From Nocardiopsis_B sediminis (GTDB lineage Bacteria > Actinomycetota > Actinomycetes > Streptosporangiales > Streptosporangiaceae): a DNA stretch of 64,000 bases. Position 1 is the first letter of the stretch; every line of letters begins with the position of its first letter. The stretch is from the NCBI RefSeq assembly GCF_042650565.1, contig NZ_JBHSBH010000007.1:552200-616199 (forward strand), read 5' to 3'. The translations under genes were made by a program, and so were the position numbers. This document shows positions 16,523-24,809 of this stretch, piece after piece. The notes under the pieces were generated by a model. It saw nothing but the letters and a program-made list of their open reading frames with translations. It did not search any database and was not told where the DNA came from.

Positions 16523-17595
16523 GTACGCGCCCTTCCATCGACGGCGGCCGCGCGGGCGCGCAGCAGGAGCAGCCCGCCGATGACCCCGATGGAGCCGGTG
16601 AAGGCGCCCAGCGGGAGTTCGATGGGGTGGAACATGGTGCGGGCGGCGAGGTCGGCGGCGACCGTGACCAGCCCGCCCAGCAGGCCCGACCACAGCAGGC
16701 GCACGCGCGGCTCGGCGCGGGGGTAGGTCTGGCGGGCGAGCATCGGCGCCAGGAACCCGACCCAGGAGATCGGCCCGCACGCGGCGACGACCACGGCGAC
16801 CAGCACGGCGGCGACCGCCAGGCAGGCGAGCCGGGCGCGGCCCGGCGACAGGCCCAGCGCGGAGGCGGCGTCGTCGCCCAGGCCCAGCACCCCGAGCAGG
16901 GGCAGGCAGAGCAGCAGCAGGGGGACGGCGAGCACCAGCCAGGGCGCGACCATGCGGAGCTCGGCCCAGCCCGACCCGACGAGGGAACCCATCAGGTAGC
17001 GGAACACCAGGCCGAGCTGGAACTGGTCGGCCATGCTGGTGATGGCGTAGACCGCGCCGGTGAGCGCGGTGGACACGGCGGCGCCGGTGAGCAGGACCGA
17101 GGCGGCGTCGCCGGCCCGGCGGGCGACGACGAGGCAGAGGGCCCCGCCGGCCACCCCGCCGGCCAGTGCCAGCGCGGGAACGAGCGCTCCGGCGACCGGC
17201 AGCGCGAACACGGTGGTGGCGGCGACCACCGCGGCCGACCCCGAGGAGACGCCGAGGAGTTCGGGGACCGCCAGGGGGTTGCGCAGCGCCTCTTGCAGCA
17301 GGAGCCCGGCGCAGCCCAGGGCGGCGCCGGCGAGGAGCCCCAGCAGCATGCGCGGCAGCCGGATCTCCCACAGGATGACCGCATCGAGCGAGCCGGGGTC
17401 GGCGATGGCCGCGGTGATGGCGGCCGGCGCCAGGACGGGCTTGCCCAGGCACAGCGCCGCCGTGCAGACGGCGAGGAGCAGGAGGGCGGCGGCGGGGAAC
17501 AGGACGGCCGGGCGCAGCCGCTCCCGCCCTCCGGGAACGGCTGCGGGGGCGGGGGCCGGGCCGGAGGGGCGGGGCGTGGCCGCGGGCGAGGTCAT
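16519..17595 (-). CDS. FecCD-family ABC importer permease (first)
   Basis: 358 residues, about ten membrane helices after a cytoplasmic Pro/Ala-rich start. LWEIRLPRMLLGLLAGAALG, LLLQEALRNPLAVPELLGVS, FRYLMGSLVGSGW and GPISWVGFLAPMLARQ are standard FecCD blocks. It forms the translocation channel with the other permease. ATG 17593-17595 overlaps the binding-protein stop, so binding protein, two permeases and ATPase form a tight co-translated unit. Confidence 0.92.
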   Translation of the reverse strand: MTSPAATPRPSGPAPAPAAVPGGRERLRPAVLFPAAALLLLAVCTAALCLGKPVLAPAAITAAIADPGSLDAVILWEIRLPRMLLGLLAGAALGCAGLLLQEALRNPLAVPELLGVSSGSAAVVAATTVFALPVAGALVPALALAGGVAGGALCLVVARRAGDAASVLLTGAAVSTALTGAVYAITSMADQFQLGLVFRYLMGSLVGSGWAELRMVAPWLVLAVPLLLLCLPLLGVLGLGDDAASALGLSPGRARLACLAVAAVLVAVVVAACGPISWVGFLAPMLARQTYPRAEPRVRLLWSGLLGGLVTVAADLAARTMFHPIELPLGAFTGSIGVIGGLLLLRARAAAVDGRART

Positions 17596-18617
17596 CCGCG
17601 CAGGTACCGCATGGTGTCGTCGAGCACGATCCCCAGGGAGCGGGTACCGCGGCCGGTGGCCCAAGGCGCGAGGTCGACCTCGTGCACCCGGCCCTGCTCG
17701 ACGGCGCTGATCTGCTGCCAGACGGGGTCGTCGGCCAGCTGCTCGGTGAGGGTGGAGTCGCCCGGGGAGAACGTGAAGGACTCCAGGAAGATGATGTCGG
17801 GGTCGCCCGCGAGGATCTCTTCGATGCTGTAGTCGGAGCCGCCGGCCTGGTGGCCTCCGGTGGAGCGGTCCTCCCAGTCGTAGTCGACGACCTGGTCGAG
17901 CAGCCCGCCCACGATGGAGCCCCGGGAGTCGACCTGGAAGGCGCCGTCGCTGCCGTAGAGCACCAGCGGTTTGAGGGTGTCGAGGCCTTCGGCCTCGGCG
18001 TCGGCCTGGGCCTCGGCGAGGGTGTCGTAGAACGCCTGCTCGGCTCGTTGCTGCTCGGCGCCGCGGTCGGTGAGGGCGGCCACCGCGCGCAGGTAGTCGA
18101 CGGAGTCCTCCCAGCTGCGGGAGTCGGTCAGCCACACGGGCGCGGTGCCCTCGAGGGACGGCGCGAGGCCCTCGTGGGACCCGGCGAGGCCGATGACGAG
18201 GTCGGGTTCGTGCCGCAGGATCTCCTCGACGTCCTCGCCGCCGAAGCCGCCGGGGATCACCGGGACGTCGTGGTCGGGGCCGAGGAAGCCCTCGTGGGCG
18301 AGGAGGTCGGGGTTGGAGGTGGCGACGGGGGTGATCTCCAGCTCGGTCAGGATGTCGTCGCACAGGGCCACCAGGCAGACGATCCGCTCCGGCGGGGAGT
18401 CGAGCTCGACCTGTTCGCCGCGGGGGTCGGTGACCGACAGGCCGGCCTCGACCGCGACGGCCTCGTGGGCGGCGGCGTCGACCGTGTCGCGCGGGGCGGC
18501 GTCGGCTTCGTCGTCGGAGGCCCCGGAGGCGCACGCGGTGAGCGAGGTCAGAAGGGCGCCCACTGCGGCCAGTGCGGCGGTGGTCACATGCGGGTGCTTT
18601 CGGGGGAGACGAGGCAT
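17592..18617 (-). CDS. Periplasmic-binding-type lipoprotein of metal-chelate ABC importer
   Basis: 341 residues. The signal sequence ends in a lipobox LTAC with the lipidated Cys at residue 29. The mature part is a FecB/BtuF-like binding domain: VTDPRGEQVELDSPPERIV, then LEITPVA, EEILRHEPDLVIGL and, near the end, DDPVWQQISAVEQGRVHEV. It should capture a metal chelate outside the cell and deliver it to the FecCD permeases. No ribosome site precedes the ATG at 18615-18617; a Zur-like palindrome containing a GATAAT -10 sits directly upstream, so the mRNA may be leaderless. The ligand is unknown; the product of the adjacent peptide cluster is the obvious candidate. Confidence 0.9.
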   Translation of the reverse strand: MPRLPRKHPHVTTAALAAVGALLTSLTACASGASDDEADAAPRDTVDAAAHEAVAVEAGLSVTDPRGEQVELDSPPERIVCLVALCDDILTELEITPVATSNPDLLAHEGFLGPDHDVPVIPGGFGGEDVEEILRHEPDLVIGLAGSHEGLAPSLEGTAPVWLTDSRSWEDSVDYLRAVAALTDRGAEQQRAEQAFYDTLAEAQADAEAEGLDTLKPLVLYGSDGAFQVDSRGSIVGGLLDQVVDYDWEDRSTGGHQAGGSDYSIEEILAGDPDIIFLESFTFSPGDSTLTEQLADDPVWQQISAVEQGRVHEVDLAPWATGRGTRSLGIVLDDTMRYLRG

Positions 18618-18618
18618 G

Positions 18619-18633
18619 TGAAAACGATTATCA
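18619..18633. promoter_or_regulatory. Zur/Fur-family-like operator before importer
   Basis: TGAAAACGATTATCA, reverse complement TGATAATCGTTTTCA, fits the actinobacterial Zur pattern of two 7-base half-sites around one base. It overlaps both the TGA stop of the dehydrogenase and a GATAAT -10-like hexamer (18627-18632), and ends one base before the importer start codon. A repressor bound here would block transcription of the importer operon. Confidence 0.65.
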
Positions 18634-20262
18634 CAACCCTTGGTGGATGTCGATATCGCCGATCGCCAGGCTGTGGATGAGCCGCCCGCGCCGCTCCCCC
18701 GCGGCGAGCACGGCATCGATCCAGCACCCGGCCGGCCGCACCGCGCGGCCCTGGCCGGTGGCCCACAGCCACGCCTCGTGGGCGGCGATCCCCGCGCCGA
18801 CATGCTCGGCCAGCGCACGCCACGGGTCCGGCTCCGACTCCGGGGCGCCGAGCAGGAGCAGCAGGTGCGCCGCCTCCGCCACGACCGGCTGCCCGCACGA
18901 GCGGGGCGCCAGCGCCTCCCCGAGCCCGGGCACGCCGGCGGGCCGGACGGCGACCACCCGATCGGCCCCGATCCGCGCCCGCGCGGCATCGGCGGGATCG
19001 ACCGGGCCACCGGACGGGCTGCCGGATGACCGGCTCTGCTCGGGCGGGGCGCCGGGCGACCGCTCCTGCTCGGGCGGGGCGGGCGGGCTGGGAGGACCGG
19101 GGCGGTCGGCTGACGGAGGCCGCGGCCCCCCGGGGACGGATCCGGGAGCGGGGGCCCGTTCGACTGGGGGGCCGCCCCGACCGGACGCACCGGCCGCCGC
19201 GGTGATCTCCTCCCACGGGGAACTGCACCGCTCGAGCACTGCCGCGACCGGAGGGGCCTGCGCCGGAGCGGCGAAGTCCACCCCCTCGGGCGCGCCCTCC
19301 CCCAGCTCCGCTAGGGCGTCCTCCACGACCCGCACCGCATCCGCCAAGGACGCATGCAGGGCCGGCTCCGAGCCGGGACCGGCACCGCCGGCCCCGGGAA
19401 TGGGTGCCGACCCGGGAGCGTCCGCACCACCGGGATGCTCATAACGAGGGCGCACAGGGGATCCGGAGGGGTACGCGGCGCGCGCGGGCACTCCGGAGGG
19501 ATCCGCGTGGTGCACCGGGGCGCCGGATCGATCCGGGAACGCCGGCCGCGAACGCACCGGGTCCAGGCGCACAGCGGCGAGCGGATACTCCGGAGCGGCG
19601 CCCGGCCACCGGACGGCGCCGTCGCGCCATGGCAGCGCGGCCTCGGCGGCCAGCCCGCGTGCGGGGCGCCCGATCTCGGCGCGCGCGGCATACCCCGCGA
19701 CAGGGGCTGCGGCGAGCAGCGCCCCGATCGCATGCCCCAGGTCGAGCAGGAGCACGGGCAGCGACCGCTTCCCGTACCGCCACACCGTGCGCTGGGGAAC
19801 CAGCGACAGCACGACGGTGGTTCCGCCACCCCCCGGCGGCGGCACTCCACCGCCACTCCCCGGCGCCCCTCCCCCGCCCCCGTCGACCGGCACCGCCAGG
19901 GCGTGGTCGACGGGGTCGTAGCGCCACGCCCGGCCGTCGGCCACCACATGCGCCTCGACGGGGTAGCGTCCCCCCGCCGACGGGACACGGCGCAGCCGCA
20001 CCCCGCCCTGGACCCGCTCGGGGTCACCGGCCAGCGCGAGGTCGAGCAGCGCCCCGATACCGCTCGGCTCCCCCCGGCGCAGCAACACACGCGGGCCGGA
20101 CCACCGCCGCCCCGCAGCCGGCCGCGGCCGGGTCGCCGCCCCGGGGTCGGCCCCACTCCACGCCGCACGCAGCGCCCTCGCGACCGCTGACCCCGCTTCG
20201 CCGTCATCCACGCCCGGCACCTCCGTCCCGTCCTCGATGTCGATCAGCACGCCGGAAACCAT
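18631..20262 (-). CDS. SagB/McbC-type FMN dehydrogenase (azoline oxidase), with repeat-rich insert
   Basis: 543 residues. The N-terminal part has RVPSAGGRYPVEAHVVADGR and WRYDPVDHALAV, matching the SagB nitroreductase signature (PSAGxxYP, then YDPxxHxL); VWRYGKRSLPVLLLDLGHAI matches the second FMN-site block. The C-terminus DPWRALAEHVGAGIAAHEAW and LIHSLAIGDIDI is again nitroreductase-like. Such enzymes oxidise azolines to azoles in YcaO-made peptides. Between the halves (about residues 240-420) lies a long Pro/Gly/Ser-rich insert with 10-residue repeats, making the protein longer than usual. ATG 20262 is used; GTG 20211 with GGAGG is a good alternative. It is next to YcaO and the importer on the same strand. 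Confidence 0.75.
   Translation of the reverse strand: MVSGVLIDIEDGTEVPGVDDGEAGSAVARALRAAWSGADPGAATRPRPAAGRRWSGPRVLLRRGEPSGIGALLDLALAGDPERVQGGVRLRRVPSAGGRYPVEAHVVADGRAWRYDPVDHALAVPVDGGGGGAPGSGGGVPPPGGGGTTVVLSLVPQRTVWRYGKRSLPVLLLDLGHAIGALLAAAPVAGYAARAEIGRPARGLAAEAALPWRDGAVRWPGAAPEYPLAAVRLDPVRSRPAFPDRSGAPVHHADPSGVPARAAYPSGSPVRPRYEHPGGADAPGSAPIPGAGGAGPGSEPALHASLADAVRVVEDALAELGEGAPEGVDFAAPAQAPPVAAVLERCSSPWEEITAAAGASGRGGPPVERAPAPGSVPGGPRPPSADRPGPPSPPAPPEQERSPGAPPEQSRSSGSPSGGPVDPADAARARIGADRVVAVRPAGVPGLGEALAPRSCGQPVVAEAAHLLLLLGAPESEPDPWRALAEHVGAGIAAHEAWLWATGQGRAVRPAGCWIDAVLAAGERRGRLIHSLAIGDIDIHQGL
19430..19550 (-). repeat. In-frame 30-bp degenerate repeat in the dehydrogenase gene
   Basis: About four units of roughly 30 bp share the ends CACTCCGG, GCGCCGG and an AGGGATCCG or ATCGATCCG start. 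They encode 10-residue units rich in Pro, Ser, Gly and Val (for example DPSGVPARAA and YPSGSPVRPR) in the linker between the two nitroreductase-like parts. Confidence 0.55.
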
Positions 20263-20683
20263 CCGCCGGGCGCGGCCCGGTCCGCGGTCCACCCGCCGAC
20301 AGGGCGGCGGACCGCACCGGCCCCGCACCCGTAACCCCGCGGAACGTGCACAACGACCGGCGGCGCGTATGAACGGGTACCTCGTCGCACACCACTCACC
20401 GCACCTCCCGCCGATACCGCAACGGTCCGCGCCCGGCTGTGCCGCGAGGCACACCTCCTGACCGCGTCCGCGCAGCCTTCTCCCGCACCGGCGTCCCGTT
20501 TCGAACACGGCTCGCCTCGCGCCGCGTCCGCCCCCGGGAAGGGCATCGTGCACGCCTGGTGGACGCGACGACCGGCGGTGCGCATGCGCGGGTGGTCGCC
20601 CCGGACACGGACCGCGCCGGACACCACCCGCCGCCCGACGGTCCTCCGCGGCGGCGGGCCGGTCGTGCGGGCTCTTCGGGGTC
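20263..20683. other. 420-bp gap within the peptide-cluster series
   Basis: Between the YcaO stop and the dehydrogenase start there is no confident gene. One minus-strand frame of 51 codons (20244-20399) begins with GTG behind GGGAGGTGCG and overlaps the dehydrogenase start in another frame, but its composition (Arg, Gly, Pro, Val) is not persuasive. The gap may be a relic of a lost gene or a long untranslated spacer. A second precursor peptide is possible but not supported. Confidence 0.35.
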
Positions 20684-22060
20684 TCACAGGAACGGGGGCG
20701 GGGCCGCCTCCAGAGGGCCGGGGGCCGATTCGGGGGTGATGTCGGGGGACCATCCGCGGTCGCGGGCCGCGGACTTCCAGCGAGGGAGGCCGAGATAGCG
20801 GAAAGCGGCCGGTGCGTTGGGGACCAGGCCCGTGGCACAGGTGCGCACCACCCGGAGCGGGGTGTGGGCGACATCGGGTGTGGTGATGTCGACGGTGGCG
20901 ATCCGGGCACCACCCCGCGTCAGACCGGCCTGCACGTCGGCGAGGTCCCCGTGCGGCAGGTCGTCGACGCCGATGACACGGTCCGGCTCGGTGAAGCGCG
21001 GCAGCAGCCGCTCCTGCACCCGCGGGTCCAGCCAGACCTGGACCTGCGCACCGAGGTCGCGCACCCGGCGGTATCCCGGGCCCGCCGCATCCAGGTAGGT
21101 GCGGTCCTCGCGGTGGTCGAGGTAGAGCCCTTTGGCCAGGACGCCCGCCTCGACGGCGCGGAACACCCACCCCTCCGGATCGGTGAGGCCCAGCGTGAAC
21201 ACCCACGTGTGCACCGCCTCCAGCACGGCCTTGACGCACGCCTCCGCCGGGTCGGTGCGGGCGGCACCGCCGCCGCCCACGATCCCCGTGTCGGGGTCCA
21301 CCACGATGGCGGCCACACAGGCCACCGGGTGCTCGCTGGGCAGCCGGACCAGATGGGTGCGCAGCCGGGACCCGGCCAGCTCCGCGGCCAGGCCCGGAAC
21401 CGACCCGATGTCGATCCCGGTCGTGGGCCCCGACAGGTGCCACCACAGCTCCAGGGCGTCGCGCTCCAGGAGTTCGAGCAGCCCCCGGCGGCGCGCGTCG
21501 GCGGCGTCGGCGCCGGTGGCGATCCCGGCGTAGTTCAGGTGGTGGGTGCGCGGCTCGCCGCGCCGCCGCCCCGAGTGGTAGTTGAGGTACACCCACGAGG
21601 CGGGCAGCCAGCACCGCTCTCCGTCCTCCTCGCCCGCAACCCACGCGATCTCCAGGTCGTCGGTGAACGGCACGTAGGGGAAGCCTTCGGCCTCGTACTG
21701 CCACGGCGCGAAGAACGGCAGGTCCTCGGGCCCGAACCGGCGCTCGCCCGCAGCTGCGAGGTCGGCGGCGGTGGCGACGGGCAGGTCGCGGGCGACCCGG
21801 TTGCCGCAGTAGCGCTCGACCGCCTCGCCGAGGGCGGCGATGCGGGCGCCGTCGGCGTCGCCGAACGTGGTGCCGAGGCTGACCCGGTCGGCGGGCCATG
21901 CGCCGAGGCGTCTGGCGTCGGCGACCTCCGCGGTCACCCCCCGGTAGCGCGGCGGCATCCCGGGGACGGGGGCGACCGGGACGAGGCGGCGGACGATCCC
22001 GGTGAGGGGGTCGATGAGCGCCTCGGCGGGCAGGGGCGGCGCTGAGGGCGGAAGGGTCAC
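20684..22060 (-). CDS. YcaO-domain cyclodehydratase
   Basis: 458 residues. The YcaO ATP-site signature is clear: TTFGDADGARIAALGEAVERYCG near residue 80, then RRRGLLELLERDALELWW near residue 185 and a C-terminal block with DVAHTPLRVVRTCATGLVPN and a proline-rich end APPPFL, reminiscent of the PxPxP tail of azoline-forming YcaO enzymes. YcaO enzymes phosphorylate a peptide amide oxygen with ATP to form azolines (or amidines or thioamides). The SagB-type oxidase and E1-like partner argue for azolines here. GTG 22060 overlaps the hydrolase stop (GTGA). The substrate is inferred to be the 37-residue peptide encoded at 24810. Confidence 0.88.
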   Translation of the reverse strand: MTLPPSAPPLPAEALIDPLTGIVRRLVPVAPVPGMPPRYRGVTAEVADARRLGAWPADRVSLGTTFGDADGARIAALGEAVERYCGNRVARDLPVATAADLAAAGERRFGPEDLPFFAPWQYEAEGFPYVPFTDDLEIAWVAGEEDGERCWLPASWVYLNYHSGRRRGEPRTHHLNYAGIATGADAADARRRGLLELLERDALELWWHLSGPTTGIDIGSVPGLAAELAGSRLRTHLVRLPSEHPVACVAAIVVDPDTGIVGGGGAARTDPAEACVKAVLEAVHTWVFTLGLTDPEGWVFRAVEAGVLAKGLYLDHREDRTYLDAAGPGYRRVRDLGAQVQVWLDPRVQERLLPRFTEPDRVIGVDDLPHGDLADVQAGLTRGGARIATVDITTPDVAHTPLRVVRTCATGLVPNAPAAFRYLGLPRWKSAARDRGWSPDITPESAPGPLEAAPPPFL

Positions 22061-23793
22061 TGGGCGATCTCCTTGACGACGTCGGCCGCCGCTACGGCGG
22101 CCGTGCGGGGCGGGTGCCAGGGCAGGTCGATGCCGTCGAGGACGACGTCGCGGCGGGCGGCGAGCAAGGGGCCGGCCGTGGTGATGGGGTCGTCCCCGGT
22201 GTGCGGGTTGCGGGCGTGCCGCGGCCAGTGGTGGCCGGCGATCTCGACGCCCAGGCGCGCCCCGCCGGGCACGGCCGCGCCGACCGGGGGCAGGTCGATC
22301 GCGAGGCGCACGGGCACACCGGGCCGGTGGGCGCGGCGGACGACGGCGTGCGCGAGCTGGACCGGCGGCCGGTTGCCCACGCACAGGGAGACGCGCGCGA
22401 TCCAGTCGGCGTCGGCCGCGTCGGCGGTGGCGCGCAGCCGGACGGTGACGGGCCCGCGCAGCTCGCCGCGGGGCAGCGGGTCGGTCCAGGCGATGGCGCG
22501 GTCGGATGCCGGCGGGTCGGACCGGCGCCACGGCAGGTCGGCGCCGGGCGGGTGGGAGAGGAAGGGCCGGGTGGGGTCCGCGACGAATGTGTGCCCGGCC
22601 GGATGAAGGGGGGCTGTGCGGCCGGGCGTCACCGGATCGACGGGCACTGCACGGCCCTGCACGGCCGGATCGACGCGCACCGTACCGCCATCCGCGACCG
22701 CACCGACGGGCACGCCGCATCCGTGTCCGGCCCGATCGACAGGCACCATGCGGTCATCCGCCACCGAGTCGGCAGGCACCGTGTGGCCGGGCCTGGCCGG
22801 ACCGGCGGGCACCGTGTCCCCCTGCCCGGCCGGACCGGCGCGCACGGTACGGCCCTGCCCGGTCCTGCGGGGGAGGGGGAAGCGGCGCCACTGCCCGTCG
22901 CCGTCGACGGCGATGAGTCCCCCGCTGCCCGTGGCCGTCCCCGACAGCGCCGCCGCGGCCCATGCCGTGTACACCGCGCCGATGCGGCGGCCGGCCAGCG
23001 CCGCGCCCGGCCGGGGGGCGTCGAGCCGGTGCCCCCAGGGGCCCAGGAGGAGCCGGGCGGGGCCGTCCCACCGGGCGGCGAGCTCCGCTGTGTCGGCGGC
23101 GAAGGGGTCGTGCAGGCCGCCCACGGCGAGCAGCGGCACCCCGGTGGGCATCCGGTCCCAGAGGGCGCCCCGGCGCGGGGCGGACCACAGGTCGTCCCAG
23201 CCCGCCGGTCGCTCCCCCAAGGCAAGGTGCGGGATGGTCGCGGGCGGGACGGCGGTGAGCAGGCCGGAGACGTCGGGCGGCGGGACGCGCGAGCGGGACG
23301 CGCCCGCGTGCTCGGTCCACCAGCCCGCACGGCAGGCCAGCCGGGCGGCGCCCCCCGGTTCGCGAGCGGTCTCGCCGGGGCCGAGCACCGGGACGGCGAC
23401 GAGGACGCCGCCCAGCACCTCGGGCGGGGCGACCGCTGCGGTGACGAGGGCGCAGTAGGCGCCGTAGGAGGCTCCGGCGAGCAGCACCCGGCCGTCGCAG
23501 AAGTCCTGGGCGAGCACCCAGTCGAGCAGCGCCGCGCCGTCGTGCTCCTCGTGGCGGAAGGGGTGGAAGACTCCTCCGGACCCGTAGCGTCCCCGCACGT
23601 CGGCGACGACGCACGGGTATCCGCGCCGGGCCCACCCCGCGGCCTCGGGACGCAGGGAGTCGCGCCCGTAGGGCGTGCGGATGAGCACGGCCGGGCCGGG
23701 GGCTCCTCCCGGCGGGCGGGTCACGGTGACGGCCAGGCGGGCGCCGCCGGCGACCGCCACGGTGCGGTCGTCGATGGCGGTCGGATCGGTCAT
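22057..23793 (-). CDS. CocE/NonD-type (X-Pro dipeptidyl peptidase, S15-like) hydrolase with 11-residue repeats
   Basis: 578 residues. The alpha/beta hydrolase half has VLIRTPYGRDSLRPEAAGWARRG, DVRGRYGSGG and the nucleophile elbow LAGASYGAYCAL (Ser in GASYG); HDPFAADTAE and LGPWGH supply the likely Asp and His. The C-terminal part (IAWTDPLPRGELRGPVTV, and AGHHWPRHARNPHTG) is the S15 beta-sandwich domain. Eight 11-residue repeats (residues 314-401) sit between them, a feature not expected in the family. In a RiPP locus it could trim leader or follower, or hydrolyse an ester. It overlaps the E1-like stop by ATGA and the YcaO start by GTGA. Confidence 0.85.
   Translation of the reverse strand: MTDPTAIDDRTVAVAGGARLAVTVTRPPGGAPGPAVLIRTPYGRDSLRPEAAGWARRGYPCVVADVRGRYGSGGVFHPFRHEEHDGAALLDWVLAQDFCDGRVLLAGASYGAYCALVTAAVAPPEVLGGVLVAVPVLGPGETAREPGGAARLACRAGWWTEHAGASRSRVPPPDVSGLLTAVPPATIPHLALGERPAGWDDLWSAPRRGALWDRMPTGVPLLAVGGLHDPFAADTAELAARWDGPARLLLGPWGHRLDAPRPGAALAGRRIGAVYTAWAAAALSGTATGSGGLIAVDGDGQWRRFPLPRRTGQGRTVRAGPAGQGDTVPAGPARPGHTVPADSVADDRMVPVDRAGHGCGVPVGAVADGGTVRVDPAVQGRAVPVDPVTPGRTAPLHPAGHTFVADPTRPFLSHPPGADLPWRRSDPPASDRAIAWTDPLPRGELRGPVTVRLRATADAADADWIARVSLCVGNRPPVQLAHAVVRRAHRPGVPVRLAIDLPPVGAAVPGGARLGVEIAGHHWPRHARNPHTGDDPITTAGPLLAARRDVVLDGIDLPWHPPRTAAVAAADVVKEIAQ
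22591..22854 (-). repeat. In-frame 33-bp tandem repeat, eight units, inside the hydrolase gene
   Basis: Eight consecutive 33-bp units encode 11-residue units such as GRTVRAGPAGQ, GDTVPAGPARP, GHTVPADSVAD, GGTVRVDPAVQ and GRAVPVDPVTP. The consensus is G-x-T-V-P-V-D-P-A-x-x. Units differ at many positions, so the array is not a very recent expansion, but the register is kept exactly. It lies between the hydrolase core and the C-terminal beta domain. Confidence 0.9.
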
Positions 23794-24656
23794 GGGGCGG
23801 CGGTGGGGACCGGCAGGACGGCGTGGTCGGAGATCGCCCCGGTGTCGAGATCGAGGACGCGGAGCCGGCGCTGCGGGGGCAGCGCGGCCGGGGTGAGGTC
23901 CCCGGTGCGCTGCGGGGTCCCCAGCGCCCAGGCCCGCAGGTCGTGGGCGGCGATCGCCGAGATGAGGTGCTGTTCCAGTTCATCGGGGCGGTCGTCGCCC
24001 TCGATGGGGGCGTCGCCGGTGCCGCCCGCCCAGTACGCCGCGAGGCGCTGGTGGCCGGAGCCCGCGGCGGCCAGGCGGCGGGCGCGGACGTCGGCATGGC
24101 CCGGGTCGCCCGGGGATGCGGCGACGGGTTCGAAGAAGACGTGCCGTCCCTCGCGGCTGACGCGCTGCCAGGCGATCCCCTTGGCCGCCAGGGCGTCGAA
24201 CGCCGTCCAGGCGGCGGGCGGCGGTCCGTCGTGGATCCAGCAGAGGGCATCGATACCCGCGGCGGCCATGTCGTCCCCGGGGCCGAGCGGCCGGACGTCG
24301 GCCCCGGCGCGGGCCAGGGCGGCGGCCGCGGTGGGGGTGTGGCCGCCGAGGTCCAGGCCGGGCCCGGCGGTGCACACGAGACCGACGGCGCGGTGCTCGG
24401 CGGGCCAGTGCGCGCGGGCGCCGAGGTGGCCGGCGGACGCGAACGCGGCGACCTCAGGGGGCTGATCACCGCCCGCGGGGCCGGTCAGCGCGCGAGCGAC
24501 CCCGTCGAGGGCGGCACCGGGCAGCGCCACGTCGAACAGGTCCCCATCGGCCGCCCGCAGGACGGCCCCGTGCCCGTCGACCCGGAACAAAGCGGCCCCG
24601 GGCCGCAACCGCGGCGCGTCCGGGAGGTCGACGGGCTCACGCGGTTCGGACGACAC
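23790..24656 (-). CDS. E1-like (Ocin-ThiF-like) RiPP cyclodehydratase scaffold protein
   Basis: 288 residues. The start, PDAPRLRPGAALFRVDGHG followed by a hydrophobic beta pattern, resembles the peptide-recognition N-terminus of cyclodehydratase C/E1-like proteins. The rest has the weak Rossmann-like alternation and the EGRHVFFEPVAASPGDPGH and DVRARRLAAAGSGHQRLAAY segments of that family. The CxxC zinc pairs of some relatives are absent; only two isolated Cys are present. The usual job is to bind the leader peptide and present the core to YcaO. GTG 24656 has GGAGGGG seven bases upstream. Identity is less certain than for YcaO; its place between precursor and YcaO supports it. Confidence 0.65.
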   Translation of the reverse strand: MSSEPREPVDLPDAPRLRPGAALFRVDGHGAVLRAADGDLFDVALPGAALDGVARALTGPAGGDQPPEVAAFASAGHLGARAHWPAEHRAVGLVCTAGPGLDLGGHTPTAAAALARAGADVRPLGPGDDMAAAGIDALCWIHDGPPPAAWTAFDALAAKGIAWQRVSREGRHVFFEPVAASPGDPGHADVRARRLAAAGSGHQRLAAYWAGGTGDAPIEGDDRPDELEQHLISAIAAHDLRAWALGTPQRTGDLTPAALPPQRRLRVLDLDTGAISDHAVLPVPTAAP

Positions 24657-24773
24657 AGATGGTCCCCTCCACATCAGATCGGGATCGGCGGACGACCGGC
24701 CACAGGACGGCCCGACCCCCTATGGACGCACCCGGCGGTCCCGATGGGGCCCGTCACGCGATCGCGCCGGCGG

Positions 24774-24805
24774 CGCGGGGCCGCCGGTGGTTCGACGGCC
24801 CCGCG
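24774..24805 (-). terminator. Attenuator-like hairpin after the precursor-peptide gene
   Basis: CGCGGGGCCG and CGGCCCCGCG form a 10-bp perfect stem around a 12-base loop, beginning four bases after the peptide stop codon. There is no U-run. A partial terminator between a small precursor gene and its modifying enzymes is common in peptide clusters because it raises the precursor-to-enzyme ratio. Confidence 0.7.
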
Positions 24806-24809
24806 GGTG

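Noticed and set aside
14599..18617. Importer interpreted as a cobalamin transporter (BtuFCD) because cob genes are close.
   Set aside because: It is separated from the cob genes by the ACP-ketosynthase pair, has a Zur-like box and no riboswitch, and adjoins the peptide locus; a metal-chelate role is favoured, though cobalamin is not excluded.
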